Shown: positions 23,041 to 32,644 of the stretch, piece after piece
How positions within the stretch are numbered: the stretch's first letter is position 1
Layout: every line of letters begins with the position of its first letter
NCBI RefSeq assembly: GCF_051020985.1
Contig: NC_135009.1
Location: 17,736,606 to 17,800,605 of the forward strand
Direction: 5' to 3'
Source: Nomia melanderi
Taxonomy: Eukaryota; Arthropoda; Insecta; Hymenoptera; Halictidae
DNA length: 64,000 bases
The notes under the pieces: model-generated
Told to the model about the DNA's origin: nothing
What the model saw: the letters and a program-made list of their open reading frames with translations, nothing else
The model's database searches: none
Position numbers and translations under genes: made by a program

Positions 23041-24601
23041 TACTTGTGGATACATTTCAAGATCCGAGAGATGCATGGAATTCGGTTTAAACGATCGCAA
23101 TTCGTAACCGGCGCACATTTCAAATAGCATATGACCTAGAAGGAGATTGAATGTAACGTCAAACATTTGATCTACGGTACGAGGGAAGAGGCGTCAAGTT
23201 TGACCTTACCGAAGGACACGATGTCGATGGGAGTAGTCTGTGAGATTCGCGAAGCGATTACTGGATGTATACGGCTGGTGAAACCGAGGAGCGTGTTCTC
23301 GAGGCCGGCGAGTCGAGCAACGCCGTTCTGAACGAGCACGTTGCCCGAATGTAAATGCATCACCATCGGGAACTCCCTTTTCTTTAGAAATATCAACGCT
23401 TCCAACACTTGGCGGCCCATTTGCTGAATCTGAGGCAAGGGAAGTCCTTTGCCGCGAGCCGCGTACTTTTGGCTCCAATCCTCGTTCCAGCCGGTCCTTT
23501 CGATCTGCCGAACACCGAGATCTCGTCTCAGCTCGTCTCAGCTCGTCTCGTCTCGTCTCGCCTCGCCCTTCCAACCTATACTCACCCCGTATATCAAGTC
23601 TTTCAGGCTACCTTGACTGATCGGCTGAACCACGATCACGTAATTCTCGCGTTCGTATTCGAGAAAATCAATGTCGAATATAGGGCATATGTACGGATGT
23701 TGTAAGGCCAAAAACAAGTCGCTTAAAATGTTCTTTGTCAGCGAAGAAACGATCAGCGAGCAGTTGCTGCTCAACGGAGCCAAGGTGATCAGTCGATCGG
23801 TCTTCAGGGAAACGTCCCTCACCGCGAACCAATGTTTGTCCACTCTCGAGCCTGAAACATCGCGCGAGAAAGAAACGGGCGAGTCAGAGATTGACGAGAG
23901 TTCGTCGGATTTTCCTCGGCAGGCGATACGAGGAGAAAAGGGTGGTAGCTGCGGCGGAGGGAAGGGAACTCGAGAGCTTACCGAGATTATTCAGCTGCTT
24001 GACGAGACTATAGCGCGGCGTTCTTCGGATATAAGCCTGGCAAATTGATAAAGCACGATCTCGAGATCTTTTCTCCATTTCCATGCACTCGCCGACATCC
24101 TCGCAAACCGATGGTCCGTGGCCCAATGCCGTGTAGCTGTGCCTTCCATTTCTGTCTCGGACACGCGTCAAATTCGTAATCGTCAAAATCGATCAAATCT
24201 CTCTTCTCCTCCGATCGCTACATTCGATCCTATCCTCGCGAACCTATCGCGAGTCGTTTCTTATATTCTCCCTTTCGTGTCTATTCGCTCGACCGTTGTA
24301 GAATCATCGTTCTTTCTCGCGAGAACCAAACGGAAAACAAACGGAAAGGAAACGAATAGAAATTAAAAGAATACCTGTCGGCCGGCTCCGAATCATTCGA
24401 AAAATCGAACCGTTTACCAGCGGCGTTTCGATCGGGAGAACGATTTCTCGAATTATGCCATTGATGGATTAGGTTCTCGAAGCAACGATTACAAACTGGA
24501 TCGGTCTCGTTCGCGTTGCCAGCGACCAGCCATTCGTTTCTACGAGCGCAACCAAGGGTTTCATCCAATAAGATCAGTTCTCTGCCGATAAACTCCTCCA
24601 T
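22278..24601 (-). CDS. Slob: Slowpoke-binding protein (Slob), pseudokinase
   Basis: Minus-strand exons 24375-24601, 23982-24151, 23586-23851, 23210-23504, 23044-23135, 22482-22607 and 22278-22355; 417 residues from this ATG. Recognisable blocks: HSYTALGHGPSVCEDVGE, VDKHWFAVRDV, LALQHPYICPI, GLPLPQIQQMGRQ, HLHSGNVLVQNGVARLAGLEN, GHMLFEMCAGYEL and LVHDLFRNIDLREM. The fold is protein-kinase-like, but the catalytic loop is HLHSGN and the DFG position reads LAGLEN, so it is probably inactive. In Drosophila, Slob binds and tunes the Slowpoke BK potassium channel together with 14-3-3. Upstream exons (next entry) could extend the N-terminus. The acceptor at 24152-24153 has a poor pyrimidine tract but is the only one that keeps the frame. 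Confidence 0.88.
22935..23036. repeat. GA/GATA microsatellite in a Slob intron
   Basis: A GA run, a GATA run and a long GA run fill the region just beyond the donor at 23043, within the intron at 22608-23043. Confidence 0.9.
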
Positions 24602-24697
24602 CCCTCCGTTTGCTTAATATTACTTTTCTATTCTCGAATGCGAATGCCAATAAGAATAAGAATAAGAATAAGAATAAAAATAACAGTAAGAAATGAA

Positions 24698-25570
24698 TCA
24701 CCCAAACGGCCGTTCCCAACTCGTGGGTATTCGTTTTCCTCGAAACTGGGAATTCTGCGAGAAATTCCTGTGACGAGTCGCCATCGATCGATCATCGCGG
24801 TTCATCGAATAATTCACTCTCGCACCGACGTCCTCGGAATCCTGATCTTTCGAGTTCGAAGACGCGTCGTTGTTGTTGTCGTTTCCGTTTCCCGATTCCA
24901 TCGCGATTCGTTTCGATCGTGCTTGTTCGTCGCGGTACGAAGGCACCGCTCGCCGTTGCGCGAACCCGAATCCGAATCCGAATCCGAATCGTTTGTAAAC
25001 GAACGCGGTTCGAATTTCGAAAGGGCGAAAAGGTCGCGTAATCGAGGGATTCCGAGGAACGGTAGAAAAGAATGTGCCGGTGACTGACAGCCGAGGCATT
25101 CCTGTCCAGAGTTATCGTTGGTACGCGCAAGGAACATCCCTATCTTCGATCGCGATGGAAAATCGTATTCTCGTTGTTTTATTATCGTTGGCATTATCGT
25201 TGACATTGTCGACGGTCGAGTAGAGAAATTGGCCGAATTACCTTACGTCCGATTCTTTGCAACCTCGTGCGGCGGACACGCGACTAAACAATATTTTCGC
25301 TAGATTGTCGATCTTATTCGTCAGCTGATAGCCCTTCTCTTCGTCGCTCTCCTCATCTTCGATGCTCGCGCTTCTTCCACGGCGGAGCGTGCCACGCGCC
25401 GATACTATGGCCTCGGAATCGAGTTCGATGGCACTCTGGGTTCTTCGGTTGACGGCGCGACGTTTCCGCCGCGTTCTCGGCCGCTCCTGCCAAAACCTGT
25501 CATGCCCGGTAACGTCCGGTTCTTTGTGATCCTCGTCTCTTTTGTTCAAATTCTGATACAGATTGAACAT
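24698..25570 (-). CDS. Slob: Probable upstream (N-terminal) exons of Slob
   Basis: Two parts. First, 25247-25570: ATG at 25570, 108 codons beginning MFNLYQNLNKRDEDHKEPD and ending at a GAC/GTAAGG donor. Second, the region 24698-25101, where two minus-strand frames are open at once. One starts after a CAG acceptor at 25102-25104 (ECLGCQSPAHSF). The other has its own ATG at 24901 (MESGNGNDNNND). The second frame can splice from a donor at 24825 to an acceptor at 24613, giving SEDV-ANGGMEEFIG in phase with the Slob core and a 446-residue protein. Drosophila Slob is known to use alternative starts. The exact structure cannot be settled by eye. Confidence 0.45.
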
Positions 25571-26904
25571 GATCGACTACTACCAGACGGCAATTCGTCC
25601 GCGAGTTTTCTTCGTCGAGTCGTTGCCAATAATTCGCAATTGGACGGTTCGAAGAGCAGGCGAACGACGTTCACGGTTCGACGACTGCGGTCTTCTCTCC
25701 AGGAGAGAAACTTCACCGTGCCCCCCTCCCCCCTATCTCTTTTTTCTTCTTTCTCCGCGTGTTTTCCTGCGAACTTGGCACGGGTCTATCGAGCTCATGG
25801 TATCCTTCGTCGCACCTTTCGTCGGAACCGAAGTCTCGAGAGAGCAATGATCCGAGGGAACGTCGAGCTTTTATCGCCTGGCCTCTTCTTCCGTCTGGTT
25901 TTCGTCGATCGTTCGTTCGATTGGTCCCGTTGTTCCACTTTCTTGGATTTCTCCTCGAGCCGAACGACAGTGAAATTAGCCTGGCAACGATGGTTTATAG
26001 TGGTCCCCTGTGTGTCGGCAAAAAACTGCCGGAATATGTCAGGTGTATCGTACCAAGCCGATGCGATAGGCCGCGCGAAAACGAACTGGAACGAATAGGA
26101 AAAAAAAGTAATCGGGGAAGGGTAGAGGTGCGCGCGGTACTGCGACACTACGAACCGCGCGCGCTACCACCTATCCGCGAAACCTGACTGGAACACCGTC
26201 GAACACTGACCACCACCGCCGACTCAAGCTCCAAGCCAGCCCGGCCTGACACACATTCCCGCATTGCTGGCTCAACGGCCGATATATAGTCGGTCTCTCG
26301 TCGCGTGTTCCTGTGCGCAATCTCGATCCACCGTTTTACTACGCAACTCTTACCGTCGCGTCGCGTCTCGTCTCGTACCCCTAGTTTAACGTCTCCATGG
26401 TTTTTTACGGATTCATCCGTACTGTGACCCGAGCCTCGAACGCTCCAACCACCCTTCTCGAGCGACAGCACCGCGCAGTCTTCGAACAATGCTCCCACCT
26501 ATCTTTGGAAATATTTCAAGAGTCGAATGCAAAAATGCGACCACGAATTCGGTCGTCCGCGCGCGTCGACTTTCTACGTGTATTCGTCGTTTACCGACAA
26601 AAACCTGGGTAAACCGACGCGTCACGAACGATTTCCAATCGAATTATCGCCGTTTCCGCGGAATTTCCGTTATCCGTTTCATCGCACCCTCGTCCCTTTA
26701 AATTCGTTTTATAAACATCGCACGACGTAACATCGGAAGAAAATACGAATCCAATTAGATTCGTTTGAAAGTAGGTCAACGGAACACGTTTCAGGTTCCT
26801 CTGACCCTGTGGTTGAACTCGAAGACCGTGTACAAACTTTAATCTAGCCTCGCAGTTTTACGGCTGCTCTCGGGGTTATTTAGAAGAAAAAAGAACGGAC
26901 AAAA
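25571..26904. promoter_or_regulatory. Region upstream of Slob
   Basis: GC-rich up to about 26500, then AT-rich. On the minus strand a TATA-like CTATATATC (26281-26289) lies about 40 bases upstream of a TCAG initiator-like motif (26246-26249). This is a weak candidate Slob core promoter. Long ORFs here have low-complexity, Arg/Ser-rich content and are not supported. Confidence 0.3.
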
Positions 26905-26910
26905 TTTATT
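26905..26910 (-). terminator. NSMCE3 poly(A) signal AATAAA
   Basis: Minus-strand AATAAA about 190 bases beyond the NSMCE3 stop at 27098. Confidence 0.45.
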
Positions 26911-27097
26911 TCTTAGTTAGGAAAATATTGTTTTCTAAATTACTTGGTCGACACTTCCAACCGACGAAAAATAAACTGTACAACGTTCTCGATTTCCTTC
27001 GTGTTTTGCGCCTCGGCGATATCTATTGGCATCGTCATCGCCATCGTCATCGCTATTCTTGTTGTCCTTGTTGTTGTAGAGCCTCGATACACAGAGC

Positions 27098-28357
27098 CTA
27101 ATCCAGACGATTTTCCCATGCTGTCAGTGCTTTAAACTGTAACGGCCAACTATCCAACGAACGTCCATTGTAGACCTACCAATAAACGGTACTCGAATGT
27201 TACGCACATATATTACATCAAAGTACCGCGAGAAGGTGAGAAAGTACCTAGGTTCTTACCTGTGATGCAAACTCCAAGGCTGCACGCGGGGAAAATTCGT
27301 ATTCGGCGCGGGGTCCCCACTTATACTCGACTCTTACCGCGTCGTTCTGTTCAGACTGTATCTTTTCGAGATATTTTTGATCTACGAATACCTAAAGAAA
27401 CAAAAAATCTTTGAGCAACGCGAGGATTCGCAATCCGCCAGATACGATAGCGTCGGTCTTTTATTTTTACCTCGGTTACAATGTGTTTGACGTTACCAAA
27501 ATTAACGTGGCTCTGATTGTTTTCAGGAAGGATGCTCAAATTTGTAAGAAACTCTAACAGAGACTCTAAAATGATTAGTGAGATATACGATGTATAGAAA
27601 CACAGATCTTTATACTTGTTTCTAAATAGATTTGTCAATTACCTTGAGTACAGGACTCTTCGTTCATATAGATGTGAGTAAGCACTAAGAATAATAATAC
27701 TTGTCCGGTGCCTTCTGTCCCCAGAAAATTAATATGGGGTAAATCATTCTCTAATTGGTTTACCAGCATGTACTTGTTACCTTCCAATTCCATTAAATTA
27801 TACCCAAATACCTATGACGCGTATCTTTACATGTATGAAAAGTTATAAAATAAACAAAGTCGAAGGTTGGTTCCTTTGTTTTAGGACATTCTTTTGGTTA
27901 CCTTTGATAGGACATCTTTAACTTTACTCATTACACGATGAAAATATTTCCCTTGTCCTCCAAACACATTCTTGATTATTCGTGTTTTATTGATAATCTG
28001 TTTTTTTCTGTCCATCGTGAAAAGATATCTTACTACAGTATTAACAAGTTGACCTTCTTCCTCCGATAGTATGCGGTGCAAAGTGGATCCTCGAAAACTT
28101 TGACTGCACGGTTCTTCGTCGGAGAATATTCCGTACGCGGCATGCGTCGAATCATTGTTGGAACTAGTACTTGGAACAGGCTGCGACAAGCTTGTAACCT
28201 TGCCCTTTCTTTTCTTGATACGCGGTTGCGTCAAAAATTTCTCTTGGACAGAATTCGACTCGTTGCTTCGTCGTGATTCTGCCTTGCGAACAATTATTAA
28301 TCACACCGGCGTCATACAGCTATAGAGAATACGTGGAAACTGTCGTTACTTACTCAT
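27098..28357 (-). CDS. NSMCE3: MAGE-family SMC5/6 subunit NSE3
   Basis: Minus-strand exons 28354-28357, 27902-28278, 27643-27811, 27471-27565, 27260-27391 and 27098-27136; 271 residues. The first coding exon is only ATG plus one base; the in-frame join gives MKSRRSNESNS. After a basic, Ser-rich start comes the MAGE homology domain: LSEEEGQLVNTVVRYLF, VFGYNLMELEGNKYML, GTGQVLLFLVLTHIYM, LLEFLTNLSIL, then QKYLEKI and the MAGE hallmark YKWGPRA. NSE3 pairs with the RING protein NSE1 in the SMC5/6 complex, which handles DNA repair and recombination. The last exon (13 codons) is the least certain. Insects usually have a single MAGE gene. Confidence 0.92.
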
Positions 28358-29463
28358 TTTGCATGGCACAACAACGGAAACCGTACTTTATTTGAATTAT
28401 TTTGAAAAAAATGTCGAGAGGTTAGGGATCTCCGCGTAAGACCGTTTACTACTGTAAACATGCGAATATAGTCGGCGGTCCGAACAATTACCTGCGCCAC
28501 TCTCACGCAACAATCGTATGGGGATTTACTTGAATCCACATTACGCATTAACGATTTTATTTATTCGAGGTTTCTCTTAACTTTGACATCGCCGGAACTG
28601 TTATTTTTTACGACGCGACACGTCCAAGCACTAGCACTAACTTGAGATAAGTAAGATGCACTATTAGCGAATAGTACCATGCTTTTCGCGCTAGGTGGCA
28701 CGATGGTATCCGGAAGCGATAGTTTTATCATCTCAAGTATCGATTGATCGGTTAACCGGCTGACTTTAGGTTCGTATGAAATGTACTAATGAAATAGTGA
28801 GGCAAAAGACAAGAATAATACGATCAAGATTCTAACAAATGTAAGTGCAAAGTTTATATGAATATAATAATTATTATTCGATGAAATTCAATAATCCCTT
28901 ATCGGATAAGGGACACGAAACGAAATGCTTACCAACCGAAAGATCAGGGCAAATACGAACAATCGAACGAATTGGCAGGTTCTTCCTTGTCGATAGGCTA
29001 AAGCGACGTAAAGTAGCGGTCGTTGTCGAACGACATCGGTGCAGGTATCGGCGTTAAAATGAATCGTTGGTAAAAGCTTTGGTTTCTTAAAGTTTATTTC
29101 TTACAATTAGCGTACGCCCTAAGACAAGGATCGAACAACTTTGCGTGACATACAATCACGTAACGTAACAAACAGGTACGCAGAAGTCGGGCTTGGATAA
29201 ACTTCGGATTGTATCTCTACCGCGTGTTATTATTTACTAAAGTCTCTCGGATACCGTCTTTAAACAAGATTTCGCATTTTTTTCAAATGACGCATTACGT
29301 TTAAACGGATTCGCAGCGCCATCTAACGCGACGCAGGCTCGACATCAATCGTGTGCCCGCTGGTTAGGGTATTTCGCGGTAGATTACGCCGCGAGCCGTT
29401 TAATCGGTTGCCAATTAAATGGACGTTGAATAGAAATTTAAATATTTAAACGTTTCGATATTT
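28358..29463. other. Region upstream of NSMCE3
   Basis: Mixed composition. Two sequences resemble the CTCF core: CGCTAGGTGGCAC (28688-28700) and the reverse-complement form GCAGCGCCATCTA (29313-29325). An AT palindrome (TTTAAATATTTAAACG, then TATTTAAATATT) lies at about 29433-29471. The NSMCE3 promoter must be near 28400-28600. Confidence 0.35.
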
Positions 29464-29656
29464 AAATATTCACAAGTGATCGAAAACGTTACGATAGAGG
29501 ATTGCCACGATGATATCGTTACAGGATACAAAGTCATGCCGTTGCAGCGAGAAGTCGATTCGGATGGGATTACAGGTGTTTTCGAAGAAACCGTCGAAGG
29601 AGAAGCAATTCTAATCGGCGAGAAGTCGCGTTGCGTGGATCGCGTAACTCAAGTAG
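29464..29656 (+). CDS. Possible exon of an unidentified gene
   Basis: A plus-strand frame from about 29476 reads VIENVTIEDCHDDIVTGYK, then MPLQREVDSDGITGV and GEAILIGEKSRCVDRVTQ. It reaches a good donor (TAG/GTAAAT) at 29657. Upstream, TTCACAAG ending at 29476 could be an acceptor, or the ATG at 29536 could be a start. The sequence is varied and acidic with no repeats, unlike the surrounding GC-rich ORFs. No partner exon was found and the family is unknown. Confidence 0.25.
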
Positions 29657-32350
29657 GTAAATATACTTGTAGGTTGTTCTTGTACGCGAGAAAAAGTATA
29701 GTATGTCCTACTATAGCTTCCCATATATAAAGCTTCCCATCGCCGATAGAATCGGAGCGCTGTATTTTAGGATTACGTTATCGTGGCCCATCGGCGACAA
29801 CAGCTTACACCGTGCAAACACGCGGCGAATGCAAATAAAACAATCGATCGAAGAATGCGTTCTTTTCGGGATTTCGGTGGCGCGAATCTGGTCGAACGGT
29901 CTCGCGGCCGATGCGATCCGCATTTGTCGACCACCCTGTACAATGGTCTGGCCGTACCGTCGCGAAACACCGGAGGAAACTGGCTCGTATGCGAGAGGTT
30001 GGCGCCACACTGTCGCATCCTATATACAGAATCGCTCTCGCACCGACTACACGAACACATACTCGGACGGAGAAAACGCGTACACACTGTAACTGTCGTA
30101 CCCGCTGCATGCCTACATCTAGGGGGGAAAAACAGGGAGGTAGATGGCGAGGTAGTTGCCGACGATTCGCACGGTAGAACGGTATCGTTTTTCTCAGTCA
30201 TTCCTCTATCTCCTCTTTGCGCTTTCCTGTTTTCCGCTCTTACCCTCTTACCCTCTTACCCTCGGCGCTAGTTTGCTCGCTCCTCTCTCTCTCTCTATCT
30301 CTCTCTCTCTCTCTTTCTCTGTGTCGAATTTTTGTCGCGAGTCTGTCAATTATACGGAACGATACCATCGTGCGCTCGCTCTTTGGAATTTCCGTCTTTG
30401 TTCGTTGTCGGACGTATATGAACGTCATTGCTATCGGAGAGCGGGTAGAGTGAGATTTGCCGAGTAGAAGCAAAGGTAAAGATGAGGAAAGAAGAGAAGA
30501 GAGGAGGAAAGAAAGGGAAACGGAAGGGGAAGTAAAATCGAAACGAGTCGTCGGGAAGATACCACGAATATATCTACGTAGGTAGTGGTACGCGAGTACC
30601 AGTAAACTCGAGGCGGTGCGTATGCATTCGCGTAGGTCGTCCGACGTAGCAGAGGTTGGCGGTTAGCGGCTGGCGGTTGGCGGCTGGCGACCGACGGCCG
30701 GCGGGACGGCCGGCGGGCGGCCGGCGACGGTCAACTGGCGCCAACGTTCTGGCAACCTCCCACCAGACGTTGTACATGGACGTATACGAGTCTGTCTCTC
30801 GTTAACTGCCGCTTCACGGTTGCACCGCTCCACACCAATTTCCCGATTATTCGATCAATTATATTTGCCGCGCGCATTCTAATCGGCCATTCGAATGCCC
30901 TCGCTGTACCGTGGAAAACCCGAAGGAGACAGAGTCGGAACGATCTCGCGAGTTTGCCGCGTACCTGATGCGCGTAGCGTTCGACTGATTATTATTCGCG
31001 ACGAATAACCCTCGAAAATTTGGCGATGCTTATGAAACCGGTAAATGCACCTGCGCTACGTAGCAGGTGCGCGCGTGCAATTTCTCCTCGCGTCGGATCT
31101 ACTCGATGCAACGGACCGAGAGTGGTCTTCCTATATGCATGTGCGCGCTCATTCGTTGCGCGTGCCTCTTCATTCGGAAGCCTCCTTTATCTCGGTTCGT
31201 CGTCCCGTCGTTCCGTCGTTCCGTCGTTCCGTCGTTTCGGGAACACGCGCGACAGAGCGTCCCGTCGCGTATCTCGTACGAGAAATTTACCACGGATACA
31301 TCAACGGTCTCGCCTCTGCGATCTCCGACCGGAACCATCGTGAATCGGCCAAAGTAGAATACCAATCGGTCCAGATGGCTAGGAAATAGAGAGGGGACGT
31401 TGAGTTTTCGGATCGGACGGCATACGGAATAAATGCAATAGAATAAATGCAAGAATAAACGGGCAAATATTTTGCCTAGCCCTGTACGTCCGATTTCGCG
31501 TCAACGACACCGGTGTTACACACGGGCCGTGTTTGGGATAGCGTTTCGTCGACCGAGCAGTACGCGAGACGCGACCAAAATGCAGTAGGCCGGTTTTCGA
31601 GCAGGTAACACTCCACGAGCAAGTCTCGTCGCCACCTGCCGCGGGAATACTCTCGGAACGAGCCATTCGGTGCTAGAGGATTCGGGAAGAAAGGAAGTAG
31701 AATCGTCCTTTCTCGTCAGACTCGCGTTTCTCGCAGCGCGTCGCGTCTGCTCGTCCTTATCTTCGCCTAGTAGGTCGTGGTATCGATAGCGAAAACATTT
31801 ACTGGTAATCGGATGCGATAGATGGGTCAAGGTCGACTGTACGTATATTCCATTGCGAGTATTCGACGAAACAGCCATCGGGTTTTTAACGCGAACGCGA
31901 AAGAGGTTTGTCGGTGGGCACCAATAAAAGCACATGCAGCGTTTCTCAGTCGTTTCCTGATTTATTTATCTCAAGTTTTACGGATGCGAGCACGTAAGCG
32001 CCCAAAGTCGTCTTACAACGTACATAGAAAGGTAAATTTGCGCGACATCGTATTCGATAGCGTCGCGAGAACTCGATGCGGCGGTTGATCGTGAACCGTG
32101 ACTCGCCGAATTAACTGCCTCTCCTCCCGAGTCCGATCTACCTTTCCGTTTTCTCGTTGCGAACTATTCGAATGCGAGTCAATGACGCGAAGGAAGATCG
32201 ATGACGCCTTCCCTGTTCGTTTGATTATCGTTACGGTCCGCTTTGGTCGAACTTATTTATACCTATACTATTCGATAGATCGAACGGGATTGTACGATCG
32301 TTGGATTCGTCGAGGCGCGTTGGGTTGGGACTGAGCAGGTTATACCGTGT
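29657..32350. other. GC-rich gap downstream of net
   Basis: No supportable gene. It holds a CT microsatellite (30281-30318), a tract of GGCGGTTAGC/GGCCGGCGG-type repeats (about 30650-30730) and short CGTCGTTC repeats (about 31198-31240). Overlapping ORFs on both strands are Arg-rich and typical of random GC-rich sequence. It may contain cis-regulatory DNA for net. Confidence 0.4.
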
Positions 32351-32490
32351 GACGAGGAGCGAGGCAAGGCTAGGCGAGGCGAGGCGAGGTTAGGTTAGGT
32401 TAGGTTAGGCTAGGCGAGGCGAGGCTAAGCGAGGCTAGGCGAGGCGAGGCGAAGCGAGGTAAGGCGAAGCGGTGTGTGGCGAGGCGATAC
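32351..32490. repeat. Pentamer repeat tract with four TTAGG units
   Basis: Degenerate GGCGA/GGCTA pentamers surround four tandem copies of TTAGG (32388-32409). TTAGG is the ancestral arthropod telomere repeat. The tract lies 155 bp beyond the net stop codon. Confidence 0.85.
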
Positions 32491-32644
32491 AACCGGAGGA
32501 AAAAGGATCGCTGTTCAACGACGATCGGCAGTCCCGGAGTTTCGAGGATGTTACTGCGACAGCGGTGTAAGGGTGGTACGCGTCAATTTGTACATTACGA
32601 ATTCAAGAGGTCCGCACACTTCCCGTTTCGGTAGGCTAGCTTCT

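Noticed and set aside
26148..26498. 116-codon minus-strand ORF upstream of Slob
   Set aside because: It overlaps the putative Slob promoter and has no domain or splice connection.
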